Assembly: GCA_039821605.1 (NCBI GenBank)
Contig: JBCBNV010000004.1
Coordinates: 310,001 to 374,000 of the forward strand
Reading direction: 5' to 3'
Length of the DNA stretch: 64,000 nt
Source of the DNA: CALBPI01 sp039821605
Lineage (GTDB): Bacteria; Pseudomonadota; Gammaproteobacteria; Steroidobacterales; Woeseiaceae
Positions within the stretch are counted from its first letter, which is position 1, and the number at the start of each line of letters is the position of its first letter. A program made the translations under genes and the position numbers. Below the pieces are notes generated by a model, which was not told the DNA's origin, searched no databases, and was given only the letters and a program-made list of their open reading frames with translations. Positions 9,043-17,054 of the stretch are shown here, piece by piece.

Positions 9043-9048
9043 CTGCGG

Positions 9049-9414
9049 CTAGTTGAGGACCTTGTAGCCGCGACCGCGAACGCAGCGCTTCACCACGACT
9101 TCCTGCTCGCGTTTGTTGTCGAGCCCGGACCGCGTCGCACCCGCGAGTCCGCCGTAACCGGCACCACGCCCCGCGTCGCCGCCAATGGCGCCCGCGGCCG
9201 CACCTACGACAGCGCCAACAGCGCCGCCCTTGGCCGTGCCCTCAGCCACATTGATGTTCTCGGCGTAGGACTTGCACTCGGCCAGGTCCTTTTCGTACTG
9301 CGCCATGTTGACGCCGCGTTCGTCGATGATGGGGTCCGGATGGGCCGCGCAAGCCGCCAGCAGAAAGACGCCAAGGACGGTCAGGGCTCGGGTGGGTAAG
9401 GCGTGTCGTTTCAT
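9049..9414 (-). CDS. Glycine-zipper outer-membrane-type lipoprotein
   Basis: The 121-residue protein begins with a lipoprotein signal peptide (MKRHALPTRALTVLGVFLLAAC) whose lipobox LAAC puts the lipidated Cys at 22. The central part is a glycine zipper (GGAVGAVVGAAAGAIGGDAGRGAGYGG), which in this family forms a membrane hairpin. A C-terminal KRCVRGRGYKVLN motif follows, typical of glycine-zipper lipoproteins. The internal Met chosen as start is the one that gives the lipoprotein signal. It is convergent with the hydrolase gene, with only 6 bases between. A role in envelope structure is inferred. Confidence 0.82.
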   Translation of the reverse strand: MKRHALPTRALTVLGVFLLAACAAHPDPIIDERGVNMAQYEKDLAECKSYAENINVAEGTAKGGAVGAVVGAAAGAIGGDAGRGAGYGGLAGATRSGLDNKREQEVVVKRCVRGRGYKVLN

Positions 9415-9749
9415 CGTTCCGGCTCCAGTTACGGGCTGCGAGCTGCGCCACCGCGGCGCGCGCCAAGCCACAACTTACTATGAGATCGACCCTCAGACAG
9501 GGGTACGAGTTCCAATTCTGGACGCACCGCCCCATCGCGCGCGCCTGATCGCTTACTTGCGGCAGTACTGGTCTCGCCGCCGGCGTCGCTGTATCGCCGG
9601 TCGCTAAACCGGTGTGCCGCACGGTTCCACTGGGAAACATTCGTTCACACGGGGGACTGGCAGCGGTTGTGCTACGTGACTAAACCACGCATTGCGCGAT
9701 GCCATCCAACGGTGGTGTTCAGGTATTGGTTTCGAGACGGAGTCCCATC
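9415..9749. other. Intergenic region between divergent genes
   Basis: These 335 bases separate the glycine-zipper lipoprotein (minus) from the DUF1028 gene (plus) and must hold both promoters. Short open frames here are shadows without ribosome binding sites. No clear -35/-10 pair, hairpin or repeat was found. Confidence 0.5.
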
Positions 9750-10697
9750 ATGAGCCCATCTATTGCGCGAGGCGCCCTGTGGCGTTCTGGCGTTGTCGTG
9801 CTTGGGGGCCTGTGTCTCGCGTCGCCCGCGCATGCCACGTTCTCGATTGTTGCCTGCGAACCGGAGACGGGTGTCTGCGGCGTCGCCGTGGCAACGCACA
9901 ATCTCGCCGTGGGCAACAGCGTGCCGTTCGCGCGGTACGGCGTCGGCGCCGGGGTCTCGCAATTTGAAACCAATGCCTGCCACGCCCCCGCCATGCTGCA
10001 GGCACTCAAAGACAACGTGGACGCCAGCGGTGCGTTGGACGCGGCGCTCGAGGCAGAGGCGAATTGCGACGACGGGCTCGACAAGGCCTATCGACAAGTG
10101 GCGCTTGTGACTGCAAGCGGTGACTTCGCCGCGCACACGGGCAACGCAGCTGGCGGATACGCCGGTCATCTCGGTGGCGAATTTGTGAGTGTGCAAGGCA
10201 ATGGCTTGGCGTCGGCCGCTGTGCTCGAGGCGATGTTGCAGACGTTCGAGACCAGCGATGCGCCATTGGCAGAGCGATTGCTCGATGCACTCGAAGCGGG
10301 CCACAAGGCAGGCGGGCAATCGATCGGCGTGCTGTCTGCGGCATTGCGGGTCGCGACACCGCAAGGCTGGCCCGTCGACATCGACTTGCGCGTCGACTTT
10401 GCACACGGCACGGCTGTTTCGGAGCTGCGCAGGCTCTACGACGCCAGCCTTGCGCGGCAACTCCTGTTTCGCGCCGCGCGAACAGAGTCCGAGAATACGG
10501 CGGCCGCGCTCATCGCCCGTGCCGCGGTGCTCGCGCCCGACTGGGACCGTATCCAGTTGCGCGCGGCGCGGCTGGCCTCCCGGTTGGGGCGTCCTCGGCA
10601 GGCTACTGTTTATGCGTGCCGGTTTCGCGAGATCAACCCGGAGTGGGCGCGGCGGCTGGCCAATGAGCTTGATTTCGGGGCTTGCCCAGCCCCGTAG
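9750..10697 (+). CDS. DUF1028 family secreted protein
   Basis: The 315-residue protein has a Sec signal peptide ending SPAHA. The mature start TFSIVACEPETGVCGVAVATHNLAVGNSVPFA is the DUF1028 signature, a family with an Ntn-hydrolase-like fold in which the Thr/Ser after cleavage is of interest. The domain runs on to about residue 215 (QSIGVLSAALRVA...VDIDLRVDF), followed by a helical tail. ATG 9750 follows GGAG with a 7-base spacer; the upstream ATG at 9699 lacks one. The gene lies just ahead of the ECF sigma gene but about 80 bases away. The activity of the family is not established. Confidence 0.85.
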   Translation: MSPSIARGALWRSGVVVLGGLCLASPAHATFSIVACEPETGVCGVAVATHNLAVGNSVPFARYGVGAGVSQFETNACHAPAMLQALKDNVDASGALDAALEAEANCDDGLDKAYRQVALVTASGDFAAHTGNAAGGYAGHLGGEFVSVQGNGLASAAVLEAMLQTFETSDAPLAERLLDALEAGHKAGGQSIGVLSAALRVATPQGWPVDIDLRVDFAHGTAVSELRRLYDASLARQLLFRAARTESENTAAALIARAAVLAPDWDRIQLRAARLASRLGRPRQATVYACRFREINPEWARRLANELDFGACPAP

Positions 10698-10775
10698 CAA
10701 GCCAATGCAACAAAGTCTGTAAGATTCCCCGCGCTCATGCGTCCTGTTGTCGAATCGACCGCAATGGGAACCAAC

Positions 10776-11345
10776 ATGACAACTCCGGGAGAACAACGCA
10801 TGGCGCGCTTTACAGAGCGGCTGCCTCGCTGGGGCCAGGCCCGACAGGCACGACGGGACGAGCTGGTTGAGGTGCTGCGGGCGCACGCCGGGCTGGTGCT
10901 CGCCAGTGCCATACGCGTCGTCGGCACGATGCACGAGGCCGAAGACGTGGCACAGGATATTGCCGAGCGCCTCCTGCGCTCGCCGCCTGCCGATGTCCGC
11001 AACTGGCCGGCATACCTGAAGACGCTGGCCGTCAATGGTGCCATCGACCGACTTCGCAAGCGCCGACCCACGGCAGACGCCGACGAGCTGCCGGACATCA
11101 CCACACCCGAAACCGAGCTCGAAGCTGGCGAGCGCGCCGAAGCACTCCGTGATGCCATCGCCACACTCTCGGAACGCGAGGCGTCGCTGTTCAGCCTCTA
11201 CTACTTCGCCGACCTGAGTCAGGCCGATATTGGCAAGCAACTGGATATGACCGAGAACGCCGTCGGCGTCGCACTCCACCGAGTGCGGCAACGGCTGAGC
11301 CGCGACCTTCGCGCGCGACTGCAACTCGAACACGAGGACAACTGA
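10776..11345 (+). CDS. ECF-type RNA polymerase sigma factor
   Basis: The protein is about 189 residues. The sigma-2 region includes LVLASAIRVVGTMHEAEDVAQDIAERLL (about 45-70), with the DAEDVxQD-like core. The sigma-4 region includes LSEREASLFSLYYFADLSQADIGKQLDM followed by AVGVALHRVRQRL, the DNA-contacting helix-turn-helix. ATG 10776 has GGGAA five bases away; ATG 10737 is an alternative. The next gene starts one base after the stop and encodes a membrane protein with a periplasmic domain, the usual layout for a sigma factor and its anti-sigma partner. Target genes cannot be read from the window. Confidence 0.9.
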   Translation: MTTPGEQRMARFTERLPRWGQARQARRDELVEVLRAHAGLVLASAIRVVGTMHEAEDVAQDIAERLLRSPPADVRNWPAYLKTLAVNGAIDRLRKRRPTADADELPDITTPETELEAGERAEALRDAIATLSEREASLFSLYYFADLSQADIGKQLDMTENAVGVALHRVRQRLSRDLRARLQLEHEDN

Positions 11346-11346
11346 C

Positions 11347-12105
11347 ATGAATGACACCCTGAACCACAACGACGAGCAGTTTCTTGCCACGTTCATCGAG
11401 CCTGCACGGGTTGCGGCAGAGAACCCCGAGCTGGGTGCGGCTGCCGAGCGCCTGCGTGCGCGGCTGCCCGAGGCGGCAGCGCCGAAGCGCGCAGCGTGGC
11501 TGCCCCGGCTCGCGGTACTTTCGGTGCTCATTACGGGCCTGTCGCTGACGGTGCCGTTTCTCGTGCCGGGCGGTGGTGCGACGGCTTTCGCCCAGGTCCA
11601 GGCCTGGTTCTCGAACTACAGCACCCTCGATGTGCGGACCGAGATCACGATGGGCGCGGACGTCATTGTTGATGTGCGCGCGCGTGCGACCGCCGCCGGT
11701 GATGCGCGTATCGAACAGCAGGGGGTGACACAGATTCTCAATGCGTCGGCGGGCACGTTCACAACGCTGCTGCCCAACCAGCAGTACATTCAGCAGACGC
11801 TTGATGGCATCGGCGACGCCCGTGAGGGCATGAGCTGGATCGACGAGTTGCGTAGCTTCCAGGGCGAGGCCGTTCTACTCGAAACGACGCGGGTGGTTGA
11901 TGGCCGGGAGGCCCTGGGTCACCGACTCCAGATCGATGGCGTAGACCTCACGCTCTGGAGCGACGCGCTCGACAACCAACCGCTGCTGCTCGAGGGTGAA
12001 TTGCCCGGTGGTTTGCAGATGCGCACGACCTTCGAGTTCAACCTGAATCTGGCGCCGTGGCTGTTCGAGCTGCCGCCGGGGTACTCGCCGGCCGCCCGTG
12101 ACTAG
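11347..12105 (+). CDS. Membrane protein with periplasmic LolA/RseB-like domain, probable anti-sigma partner
   Basis: The 252-residue protein has a short cytoplasmic N-terminus (1-48) and one membrane helix (about 49-70, WLPRLAVLSVLITGLSLTVP). A beta-rich periplasmic domain of about 170 residues follows (e.g. MGADVIVDVRARATAAGDARIEQQG, GLQMRTTFEFNLNLAPWLFELPPGY). That domain resembles LolA/RseB-like sensors. It begins one base after the sigma factor stop, so translation is coupled. By analogy with sigma/anti-sigma pairs the cytoplasmic part may bind the sigma factor; no canonical zinc-anti-sigma HxxxCxxC motif is present. A strong terminator follows. Confidence 0.72.
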   Translation: MNDTLNHNDEQFLATFIEPARVAAENPELGAAAERLRARLPEAAAPKRAAWLPRLAVLSVLITGLSLTVPFLVPGGGATAFAQVQAWFSNYSTLDVRTEITMGADVIVDVRARATAAGDARIEQQGVTQILNASAGTFTTLLPNQQYIQQTLDGIGDAREGMSWIDELRSFQGEAVLLETTRVVDGREALGHRLQIDGVDLTLWSDALDNQPLLLEGELPGGLQMRTTFEFNLNLAPWLFELPPGYSPAARD

Positions 12106-12127
12106 TCACGCTTGAGGAATCGAGTCC

Positions 12128-12168
12128 GCGCGGCGCCAGGCGATTGCAGCCTGGCGCCGCGCTTTCTT
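12128..12168 (+). terminator. Rho-independent terminator after sigma/anti-sigma operon
   Basis: A perfect 14-bp stem (GCGCGGCGCCAGGC, loop GATTGCA, GCCTGGCGCCGCGC at 12128..12162) is followed by TTTCTTCT. It lies 23 bases after the membrane-protein stop, where it would end the sigma factor transcript. Confidence 0.85.
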
Positions 12169-12241
12169 CTGGGTGTCTTGCGACCAAAGCTGACCGATAA
12201 TGACGGGGCACCCGTAGACCGATCCAACGGCAGGCCGCGTC

Positions 12242-12643
12242 ATGAAACCTGGCACTTTCGCATTTTTATTGTTCGTTGCCGCGTACGTCGGCTTCGAAGT
12301 CTGGGCCGTGTCTAAGAGCAGCTACCGCCTGGAGCGCGACTTCATCTACGGCCAGCATGTCGGCGCGGCCTATGCGGTCCGTGTCTGCAGTGTCGACAAG
12401 TCGGAGAATGAGGCGCGCTTTGAGCGGAACCTTGCCTACGCCAAACAACGCGCCCGCGAGGCGCTGCTCGAGACCGGTGCAGAGGTCGCGGTAGCGACCG
12501 CGTTGGCCGATGTGGAATCCGAGGCGCGGGCCGAAGTGGACGCGATTGTCGCTGAGAAGGGCTGCGACGACATCGAGGTCTGGAAGCTCAGTCGGCGGTT
12601 TGATCTGTTGGCGCGGCAGAACCCGCCGATAGCGGATCTCTAG
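12242..12643 (+). CDS. Small hypothetical protein with N-terminal membrane anchor
   Basis: The 133-residue protein has an N-terminal hydrophobic helix (about 4-22, GTFAFLLFVAAYVGFEVWAV). A mostly helical, charged region follows (ARFERNLAYAKQRAREALLETGAEVA) with two cysteines far apart. No family was recognised. The start follows a sequence without a convincing Shine-Dalgarno, but the N-terminal helix supports it. It stands between the sigma operon terminator and the repeat cluster at 12.7 kb, alone on the plus strand. Confidence 0.6.
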   Translation: MKPGTFAFLLFVAAYVGFEVWAVSKSSYRLERDFIYGQHVGAAYAVRVCSVDKSENEARFERNLAYAKQRAREALLETGAEVAVATALADVESEARAEVDAIVAEKGCDDIEVWKLSRRFDLLARQNPPIADL

Positions 12644-12670
12644 CAGCGCTGCGAGTCGGGGATATACACC

Positions 12671-12823
12671 GTCATCGCGAGTCGCGGAGCGACGCGGCGA
12701 TCTCTTCGGCCGTGCGACGGCGTTTGGAGATTGCCGCGCCCGCTTCGCGGGCTCGCAATGACGGTTTTGCCGTGCGACGAGTGTCGGAGACTGCCGCGCC
12801 CGCTTCGCGGGCTCGCAATGACG
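12671..12823. repeat. Dispersed GGAGATTGCCGCG/CGCAATGACG repeat, cluster 2
   Basis: One copy is inverted near 12671..12704 (GTCATCGCGAGTCGC ... GCGATCTC). Two further copies stand in tandem exactly 60 bases apart (12724..12763 and 12784..12823), each with the core GATTGCCGCGCCCGCTTCGC or the ACTGCC variant and ending GGGCTCGCAATGACG. The tandem pair shares flanking GCCGTGCGACGA-like sequence, so the 60-bp unit itself seems to have duplicated. It belongs to the family at 6.8 and 18.2 kb. Confidence 0.85.
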
Positions 12824-12833
12824 TCGCGCTACG

Positions 12834-13793
12834 CTAGTCGTCGCTTCCGGTCATAGCGACGCGAAAGCCAATGTTGGAGAACGACATCGACCCGTCCCAG
12901 GCGCCGCGATAGGCCGTCCGCAGATAGAACGACCCGTGATCGCCCCAGGCGCCGCCGCGGAAGACGCGTTTTTCGCAGTCTGGGTTTTTGATGGGCGCAC
13001 CATCGGCCGGGTGCGCGCTGTAGTTGTCGACGTAGCAGTCCGCGACCCACTCCCAGACATTTCCGACCATGTCTTCAACGCCGAAATCATTCGGGCTCGA
13101 GTAATGCCCGACGGGTGCGGTGTACAAGAAACCGTCGTCGCAATTGCCTGTTCGGGGCCACCCAGGGTATTCCGCTCGTGCCGTGATATCGGCGCCGTTG
13201 GTGTGACGGCAGAAGTCGTCTTCAACGTCGCCCCACCAGTAGGGGCTCGATGTGCCACCGCGCGCGGCGTATTCCCACTCGCTTTCCGACAGCAATCGGA
13301 AACGCTGATCGGGCGACTTGCTGTTGAGCCAGGCGACGTAGGCATTGGCGTCAGCCCACGTGACACAGACCACGGGATGATTGGTGTCTTGAGCGAAACC
13401 GGGGTCTCGCCAGGATGCGTCTGGATCGAAGTTCCAGGAGCCGTTCTCGCTCATCGTGAGACAGCGCGCGTCAGCCTCGTAACCCGTATCGTCAACGAAT
13501 GCAGCGAACTCGGCGACGGTGGTTTCGAATCGCGATACGGCAAACGGCGCGATGCTAATGCGTTGCTGAGGCCCTTCGTCTTCAATATGGCCGGGTTCTT
13601 CTGGGGGCGAGCCCAGCAGGAACGTGCCGCCCTCAATCCAGACCATTTCGGGGCAATGGCGGCAATCACTCGTCGCCTTGGCGTCGGCCTGCGCCGCGGA
13701 AAGCGCGCCGGTGCAGCTCCAGAGCGCGAGCAGCAAGCAGGCTGCAGCGGGCATCGATTTGACGGCTGCGGGAATTGATCGGGTCATTCGCAT
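12834..13793 (-). CDS. SUMF1/FGE-sulfatase-domain secreted protein
   Basis: The protein is about 319 residues with an N-terminal secretory signal ending near SAAQADA. The domain opens MVWIEGGTFLLGSPPEEPG and runs through FAVSRFETTVAEFAAFVDDTGY, RLLSESEWEYAARGG, DMVGNVWEWVADCY and RGGAWGDHGS to the end SNIGFRVAM. This is the order of the formylglycine-generating-enzyme (SUMF1) fold. The active-site Cys pair of true FGE near RGGSF...C...C is not seen, so it is unlikely to modify sulfatases. Met 13793 follows AAGGTG with a 7-base gap. Many secreted relatives exist; function is unassigned. Confidence 0.88.
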   Translation of the reverse strand: MRMTRSIPAAVKSMPAAACLLLALWSCTGALSAAQADAKATSDCRHCPEMVWIEGGTFLLGSPPEEPGHIEDEGPQQRISIAPFAVSRFETTVAEFAAFVDDTGYEADARCLTMSENGSWNFDPDASWRDPGFAQDTNHPVVCVTWADANAYVAWLNSKSPDQRFRLLSESEWEYAARGGTSSPYWWGDVEDDFCRHTNGADITARAEYPGWPRTGNCDDGFLYTAPVGHYSSPNDFGVEDMVGNVWEWVADCYVDNYSAHPADGAPIKNPDCEKRVFRGGAWGDHGSFYLRTAYRGAWDGSMSFSNIGFRVAMTGSDD

Positions 13794-14028
13794 TGGGGGC
13801 ACCTTGCGCGAGCGGCGCGTACGCCGGGCCATAACAACTGGGTTCCTGTGCTTATAGCGCCCAGACTGGGAAATGGTTACAAGCGGATAGCGACAGGGGA
13901 GAAGACTGGCTTCACCAAGAGCTTGTCCAGTCGGGGATAAGCGAAGATGAAGAGTCGCCTATTAGGAAGCCGGATCTTCACTAACGCTAAGAAGTCGATC
14001 AGTCTAGAGATGGCCAAGGAGGGGGCCT

Positions 14029-14628
14029 GTGTCGATGACTGATAGGGCTACGCGTGTCGCATACGGGACAGTCGTTTTTGCGGCTCTCATTTTCATTGCC
14101 GCGTGTGACTTGCCGATACCGACATCGGTGCAATACGGAAAAATCCATCCTACCCTCCGATTCCAGCTGCTGTTCGAAGAACCCAGGGATCAGACGCAGG
14201 TCGTCAGGCGGCTGGCCGACGCGCTTGCCAAGGAGGGCGTCATAGTCGGCAATGAGATTGACTTTGGAACCGCCAGCAGGCCAAGGGCGCGGTTTACGAT
14301 GTCGAAAGAACGGCATGACCTTGTAAGGTCAATCGCGCTGACGTTTCCACGCTATCCGCGTGATGCCACCGAACATCGTGAGTTCCATATTCAGTTTGTC
14401 TTTCATTCGCACGAGGACCTGGATGTCGCCGGGTGGCTGCTATTCAGTCGTTGGTACAACACGCATTTGCCAAGCGTCTTTCCTGAAGCAGACATCGTTG
14501 TGAAGCGCCACCCTGCTCACTTCACGCAGCCAGAACATCTCGAGGAATACGCGGAGGCGAGTAGCGTTGAGCTCACAGAGCAAGCGGTTGCTTGGTCGAT
14601 CCAATTCAACGGGCCACCCGAGGAGTGA
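14029..14628 (+). CDS. Hypothetical lipoprotein (199 aa)
   Basis: The start is a GTG with an excellent AAGGAGG six bases upstream, so this reading is firm. The protein has a lipoprotein signal (VVFAALIFIAAC, Cys 26) and then mixed alpha/beta sequence with no family recognised. The middle (FHIQFVFHSHEDLDVAGWLLFSRWYNTHLPS) is rich in aromatic residues. It lies in the GC-poorer stretch between the repeat clusters and is probably an acquired or fast-evolving gene. Neighbours are also of unknown function. Confidence 0.65.
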   Translation: MSMTDRATRVAYGTVVFAALIFIAACDLPIPTSVQYGKIHPTLRFQLLFEEPRDQTQVVRRLADALAKEGVIVGNEIDFGTASRPRARFTMSKERHDLVRSIALTFPRYPRDATEHREFHIQFVFHSHEDLDVAGWLLFSRWYNTHLPSVFPEADIVVKRHPAHFTQPEHLEEYAEASSVELTEQAVAWSIQFNGPPEE

Positions 14629-14724
14629 GCGGGCTCGTCTACTGGGTTGTGACATTGATAGTCTAGAGAGGTGAAGTGGCGTCAGGCGAATCCAATGCCC
14701 AGAGTCAGACCGGAGGGGTAATTC

Positions 14725-15135
14725 TTGAGGATTTCTCTGTTAGTTTTGAGGCTACAGGCGTTTTGCCTAGCTGCGGTAAACAAAGAGCGAAGCAGCGAAG
14801 ATCACACAGAGCTTTCGGTGGTATTTGTAGCGGCTTCTGTGTGCATCTTGCCAATGTTCGCCGCTGTAATCGTCATTGCGAAGGTGACGGGGTGGGGAGG
14901 GCCCGGCGACGTCACACTTCCAAAGGTCCTGCTGATTGCTGCGGTTGTCGTGTTCTGCGACGCGGTCTACAGGTTCTCAGATAGAACGTACACCAAGAAC
15001 AGGCGGGAAATTGACGAACTGGCCACAGAGCTCGTGGGCTCGATACCTAGAGGACGCAGTGGCGTCCGGCTTCTTCTGTTCTTGTATATTCTGGTGGTGG
15101 TCTCTATCCCCTGGGTCGTGGTCGAATTGCACTGA
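14725..15135 (+). CDS. Small integral membrane protein, TTG start
   Basis: The 136-residue protein begins at TTG with GGAGGGG about 7 bases upstream, which decides the start. It has about three hydrophobic segments (35-55, 68-84 and 112-131) with a charged linker (DRTYTKNRREIDELATELVG). No family was recognised. It stands in the GC-poor block and is followed at the stop by a strong hairpin (15135..15185). Confidence 0.6.
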   Translation: MRISLLVLRLQAFCLAAVNKERSSEDHTELSVVFVAASVCILPMFAAVIVIAKVTGWGGPGDVTLPKVLLIAAVVVFCDAVYRFSDRTYTKNRREIDELATELVGSIPRGRSGVRLLLFLYILVVVSIPWVVVELH

Positions 15136-15185
15136 TGAGGGGAGCCCCGTAAATCGAAGTGCTTCGAAGAATGGGGTCCCCTCAT
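15135..15185 (+). repeat. Long nested hairpin after membrane-protein stop
   Basis: ATGAGGGGAGCCCC (15135..15148) pairs with GGGGTCCCCTCAT (15173..15185), with one bulged G. Inside it sits a second stem TCGAAG-TG-CTTCGA (54-67). No T run follows, so it is not a typical intrinsic terminator. It could be an RNA element or a REP-like palindrome. Confidence 0.6.
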
Positions 15186-15293
15186 GCCGGGAAATCCTAG
15201 TGAGTTCATGGACCGGATATCGGGGGGAAGGTCAATAGTCGCTAACGGCGCGTACAGCCAGCGTCTAGGTGCGCAAATGGTCGAGCGCTACCG

Positions 15294-15299
15294 TATACT
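15294..15299 (+). promoter_or_regulatory. Possible -10 element (TATACT)
   Basis: TATACT lies 40 bases upstream of the ATG at 15340. The segment 15300-15330 is AT-rich. No good -35 box is found at the right spacing, so this is a weak call for a promoter of the two-gene unit that follows. Confidence 0.3.
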
Positions 15300-15339
15300 A
15301 AAATTAGGTGTGTGCATAAACCATTGATTGAGGATAGCT

Positions 15340-15879
15340 ATGAATAGCAGGATCTTGTGTTTAGTGCTTTTCGCCCTTACCGCAGGCTGCGTGAGCACTG
15401 CTCAGGCGGACAGCATCGAATGCGCGCAACTCAACGACGGCGAGTTAGTGACGATAAGCCTCGAGAGCGCAGACGGGTTCAATAACTGCCTTGCACTGAC
15501 TCAAATACCGCCAAATACAGAGGTCGTATTCAGTGTGGGTTCGCCCAATCAGGTGCAGAGCAAAACGACGTTGTACGACACGTCGGGCAGTGGTCCCGCG
15601 TCGTACATATCTGAATACAGCACCGACCAAGATGGTGCCGATGCCTTTAAGACGAACACCGGTACCCGCGACCTTGCATTCCGAATAATTCCGTCCAACT
15701 TCCGTAGTTCCGACAAAGTGGTAACGATCGGATTTGTGATTCTCCCAGAGCAAGCTCTGGTGACAATTTTCATTGACAACCATCAGCCGCCAGAAGAACA
15801 GACTGTAGAAGACCCGAACCCATCAGGCGATTGTGATCCTCTTACACCTTGGCATTGCGACAGCCAAGTCGATTTGTAA
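15340..15879 (+). CDS. Hypothetical secreted/lipoprotein (179 aa)
   Basis: ATG 15340 follows GAGG with a 7-base spacer; an upstream TTG at 15328 is less likely. A signal peptide with lipobox-like LTAGC (Cys 17) precedes a beta-rich domain of about 120 residues (e.g. AFRIIPSNFRSSDKVVTIGFVILP). The tail is proline- and acid-rich and contains two cysteines (GDCDPLTPWHC). No family was recognised. It lies 22 bases before a gene for a secreted protein resembling polymorphic toxin 44, so the two are probably one transcript. It could be a partner or immunity protein, but nothing proves this. Confidence 0.6.
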   Translation: MNSRILCLVLFALTAGCVSTAQADSIECAQLNDGELVTISLESADGFNNCLALTQIPPNTEVVFSVGSPNQVQSKTTLYDTSGSGPASYISEYSTDQDGADAFKTNTGTRDLAFRIIPSNFRSSDKVVTIGFVILPEQALVTIFIDNHQPPEEQTVEDPNPSGDCDPLTPWHCDSQVDL

Positions 15880-15901
15880 GCTCTCACAGAGGATCTAAAC
15901 A

Positions 15902-16693
15902 ATGCGAAAAAATTTCTTTCGCGCTGCGATTGCAGTGGCGAGCAGCATCCTTTGTGTCGGGGCGGTCTACGCGCAATGTACAGCAGAGCAAACACCTCCG
16001 CCGGGCTCACCAGGAAGCGAATATGATCTAAATGGCGAGATAGAGAAAGCCAAAGCCACAATCCTCGGTACGGCGAAAATCTCAGATTTGGGCCCAGAAC
16101 TTACGGTACTTGAAGACACCGCACGCTTGATGGTGACCTTTGCGTACTTCCAGACGAAGTCGTTCGGCGACTGCAAAAACCTATCGGGTGCCGCCAGTTG
16201 CTCGCAGGCGTTTGGGAACTTTCAGTACGGCGCAATCATGCACGAGCTGGGTTACTCGCTCGCTGAAGCCAAGCACTACGCTGGGATTTATCAGATCTAC
16301 CAAAACCTGGCCCAGAACACCGACAATCCGGCTTACGGCGATTACGGCGCTGCGGCAGAAGCGTTACAACAGGCTTTAACGCAGCCACCCGGATCAACTG
16401 ATTCTGCCGAAGATGTTCCATTCGTCGAGGGTGGATACTCTTATGCGGAGGGCCCGCTTACCAACGATCCCAACAGAGATAAGAACAAGAATTCTTGCGA
16501 GACCGACAGTAATGGAAATGATGGAAGCTCAGGATCGTCGACGGGCGGAGGTGGCGGCGGTGTGATCTTTTCTTTCGGCGGGGGTTTCTTCTTTGGCTTT
16601 TCCGATTGCTTTGGAAATTGCTATGGCCCCGGAGTTGTCACCGTTGAGGACTTTCCCCCGCCCCCGCCCCCGCCCCCACCAGATCCAGAATAA
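15902..16693 (+). CDS. Secreted protein resembling polymorphic toxin type 44 domain
   Basis: The 263-residue protein has a Sec signal peptide (cleavage after VGAVYA). The mature part contains YDLNGEIEKAKATI and CSQAFGNFQYGAIMHELGYS, which resemble the Ntox44 domain with its GNFxYGAxxxxLG block. A Gly-rich stretch (SSTGGGGGG...FSFGGGFFFGFSDCFGNC) and a run of nine prolines close the protein. The toxin-44 link is from motif memory only and needs a profile search. A typical polymorphic toxin would be longer with an N-terminal delivery module, which is absent here. A clear terminator follows. Confidence 0.55.
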   Translation: MRKNFFRAAIAVASSILCVGAVYAQCTAEQTPPPGSPGSEYDLNGEIEKAKATILGTAKISDLGPELTVLEDTARLMVTFAYFQTKSFGDCKNLSGAASCSQAFGNFQYGAIMHELGYSLAEAKHYAGIYQIYQNLAQNTDNPAYGDYGAAAEALQQALTQPPGSTDSAEDVPFVEGGYSYAEGPLTNDPNRDKNKNSCETDSNGNDGSSGSSTGGGGGGVIFSFGGGFFFGFSDCFGNCYGPGVVTVEDFPPPPPPPPPDPE

Positions 16694-16711
16694 ACCTGTA
16701 GTCTAGGAAAC

Positions 16712-16757
16712 GGCGCTGGGCCCCATCGGCTTGATGAGGTTCAGCGCCTTTTTTTTT
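16712..16757 (+). terminator. Rho-independent terminator with 9-T run
   Basis: GGCGCTG (16712..16718) pairs with CAGCGCC (16742..16748) and is followed directly by nine T residues. It comes 18 bases after the stop of the toxin-44-like gene and closes that two-gene unit. Confidence 0.8.
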
Positions 16758-16874
16758 GTCTTTCATTCGACGGATTGCAAAAAGATCAGCGGCAGCTCCT
16801 TTGTTCCTCACGATCTGTCGCGGATCTGGACTGATCTGATTTTACAAAGCACGCATTGGCTTCCAATTAGGAGA

Positions 16875-17022
16875 AAAGGTGTCAGGTCTACTTGCGAACA
16901 AGTAGGTGGCAGCCAGAGCCTGAAAGGTCGAGTCATCGGCTGAGTAATGACGTCCATGTGAAACCGCCAGTCGATGCGGGAGTCTTGGAACACGGTTGGC
17001 TCGAAATAGACCTGACACCTTT
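16875..17022. mobile_element. 148-bp element bounded by perfect 16-bp inverted repeats
   Basis: AAAGGTGTCAGGTCTA at 16875..16890 is the exact reverse complement of TAGACCTGACACCTTT at 17007..17022. A small inner hairpin (ACTTG-CGAA-CAAGT) follows the left arm. The GGTGTCAGGTCTA motif is of the kind found around REP-associated tyrosine transposase (RAYT) genes in gammaproteobacteria, but no transposase lies here. It is therefore read as a non-autonomous, MITE-like element. This fills the 360-base gap after the terminator; nothing else was seen there. Confidence 0.55.
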
Positions 17023-17054
17023 AGAAATAAGTGCTGGGAAATTGAGGCCTGCTA

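Noticed and set aside
9672..11531. Long minus-strand open frame of 619 codons
   Set aside because: It is the mirror of the DUF1028 and sigma factor genes, has no domain, and its residue composition (Arg, His, Cys rich) is that of a shadow frame.
12724..12823. Two 60-bp tandem units considered as a CRISPR array
   Set aside because: Only two units, an inverted-repeat core without spacers, and copies elsewhere in both orientations; it is a dispersed repeat.
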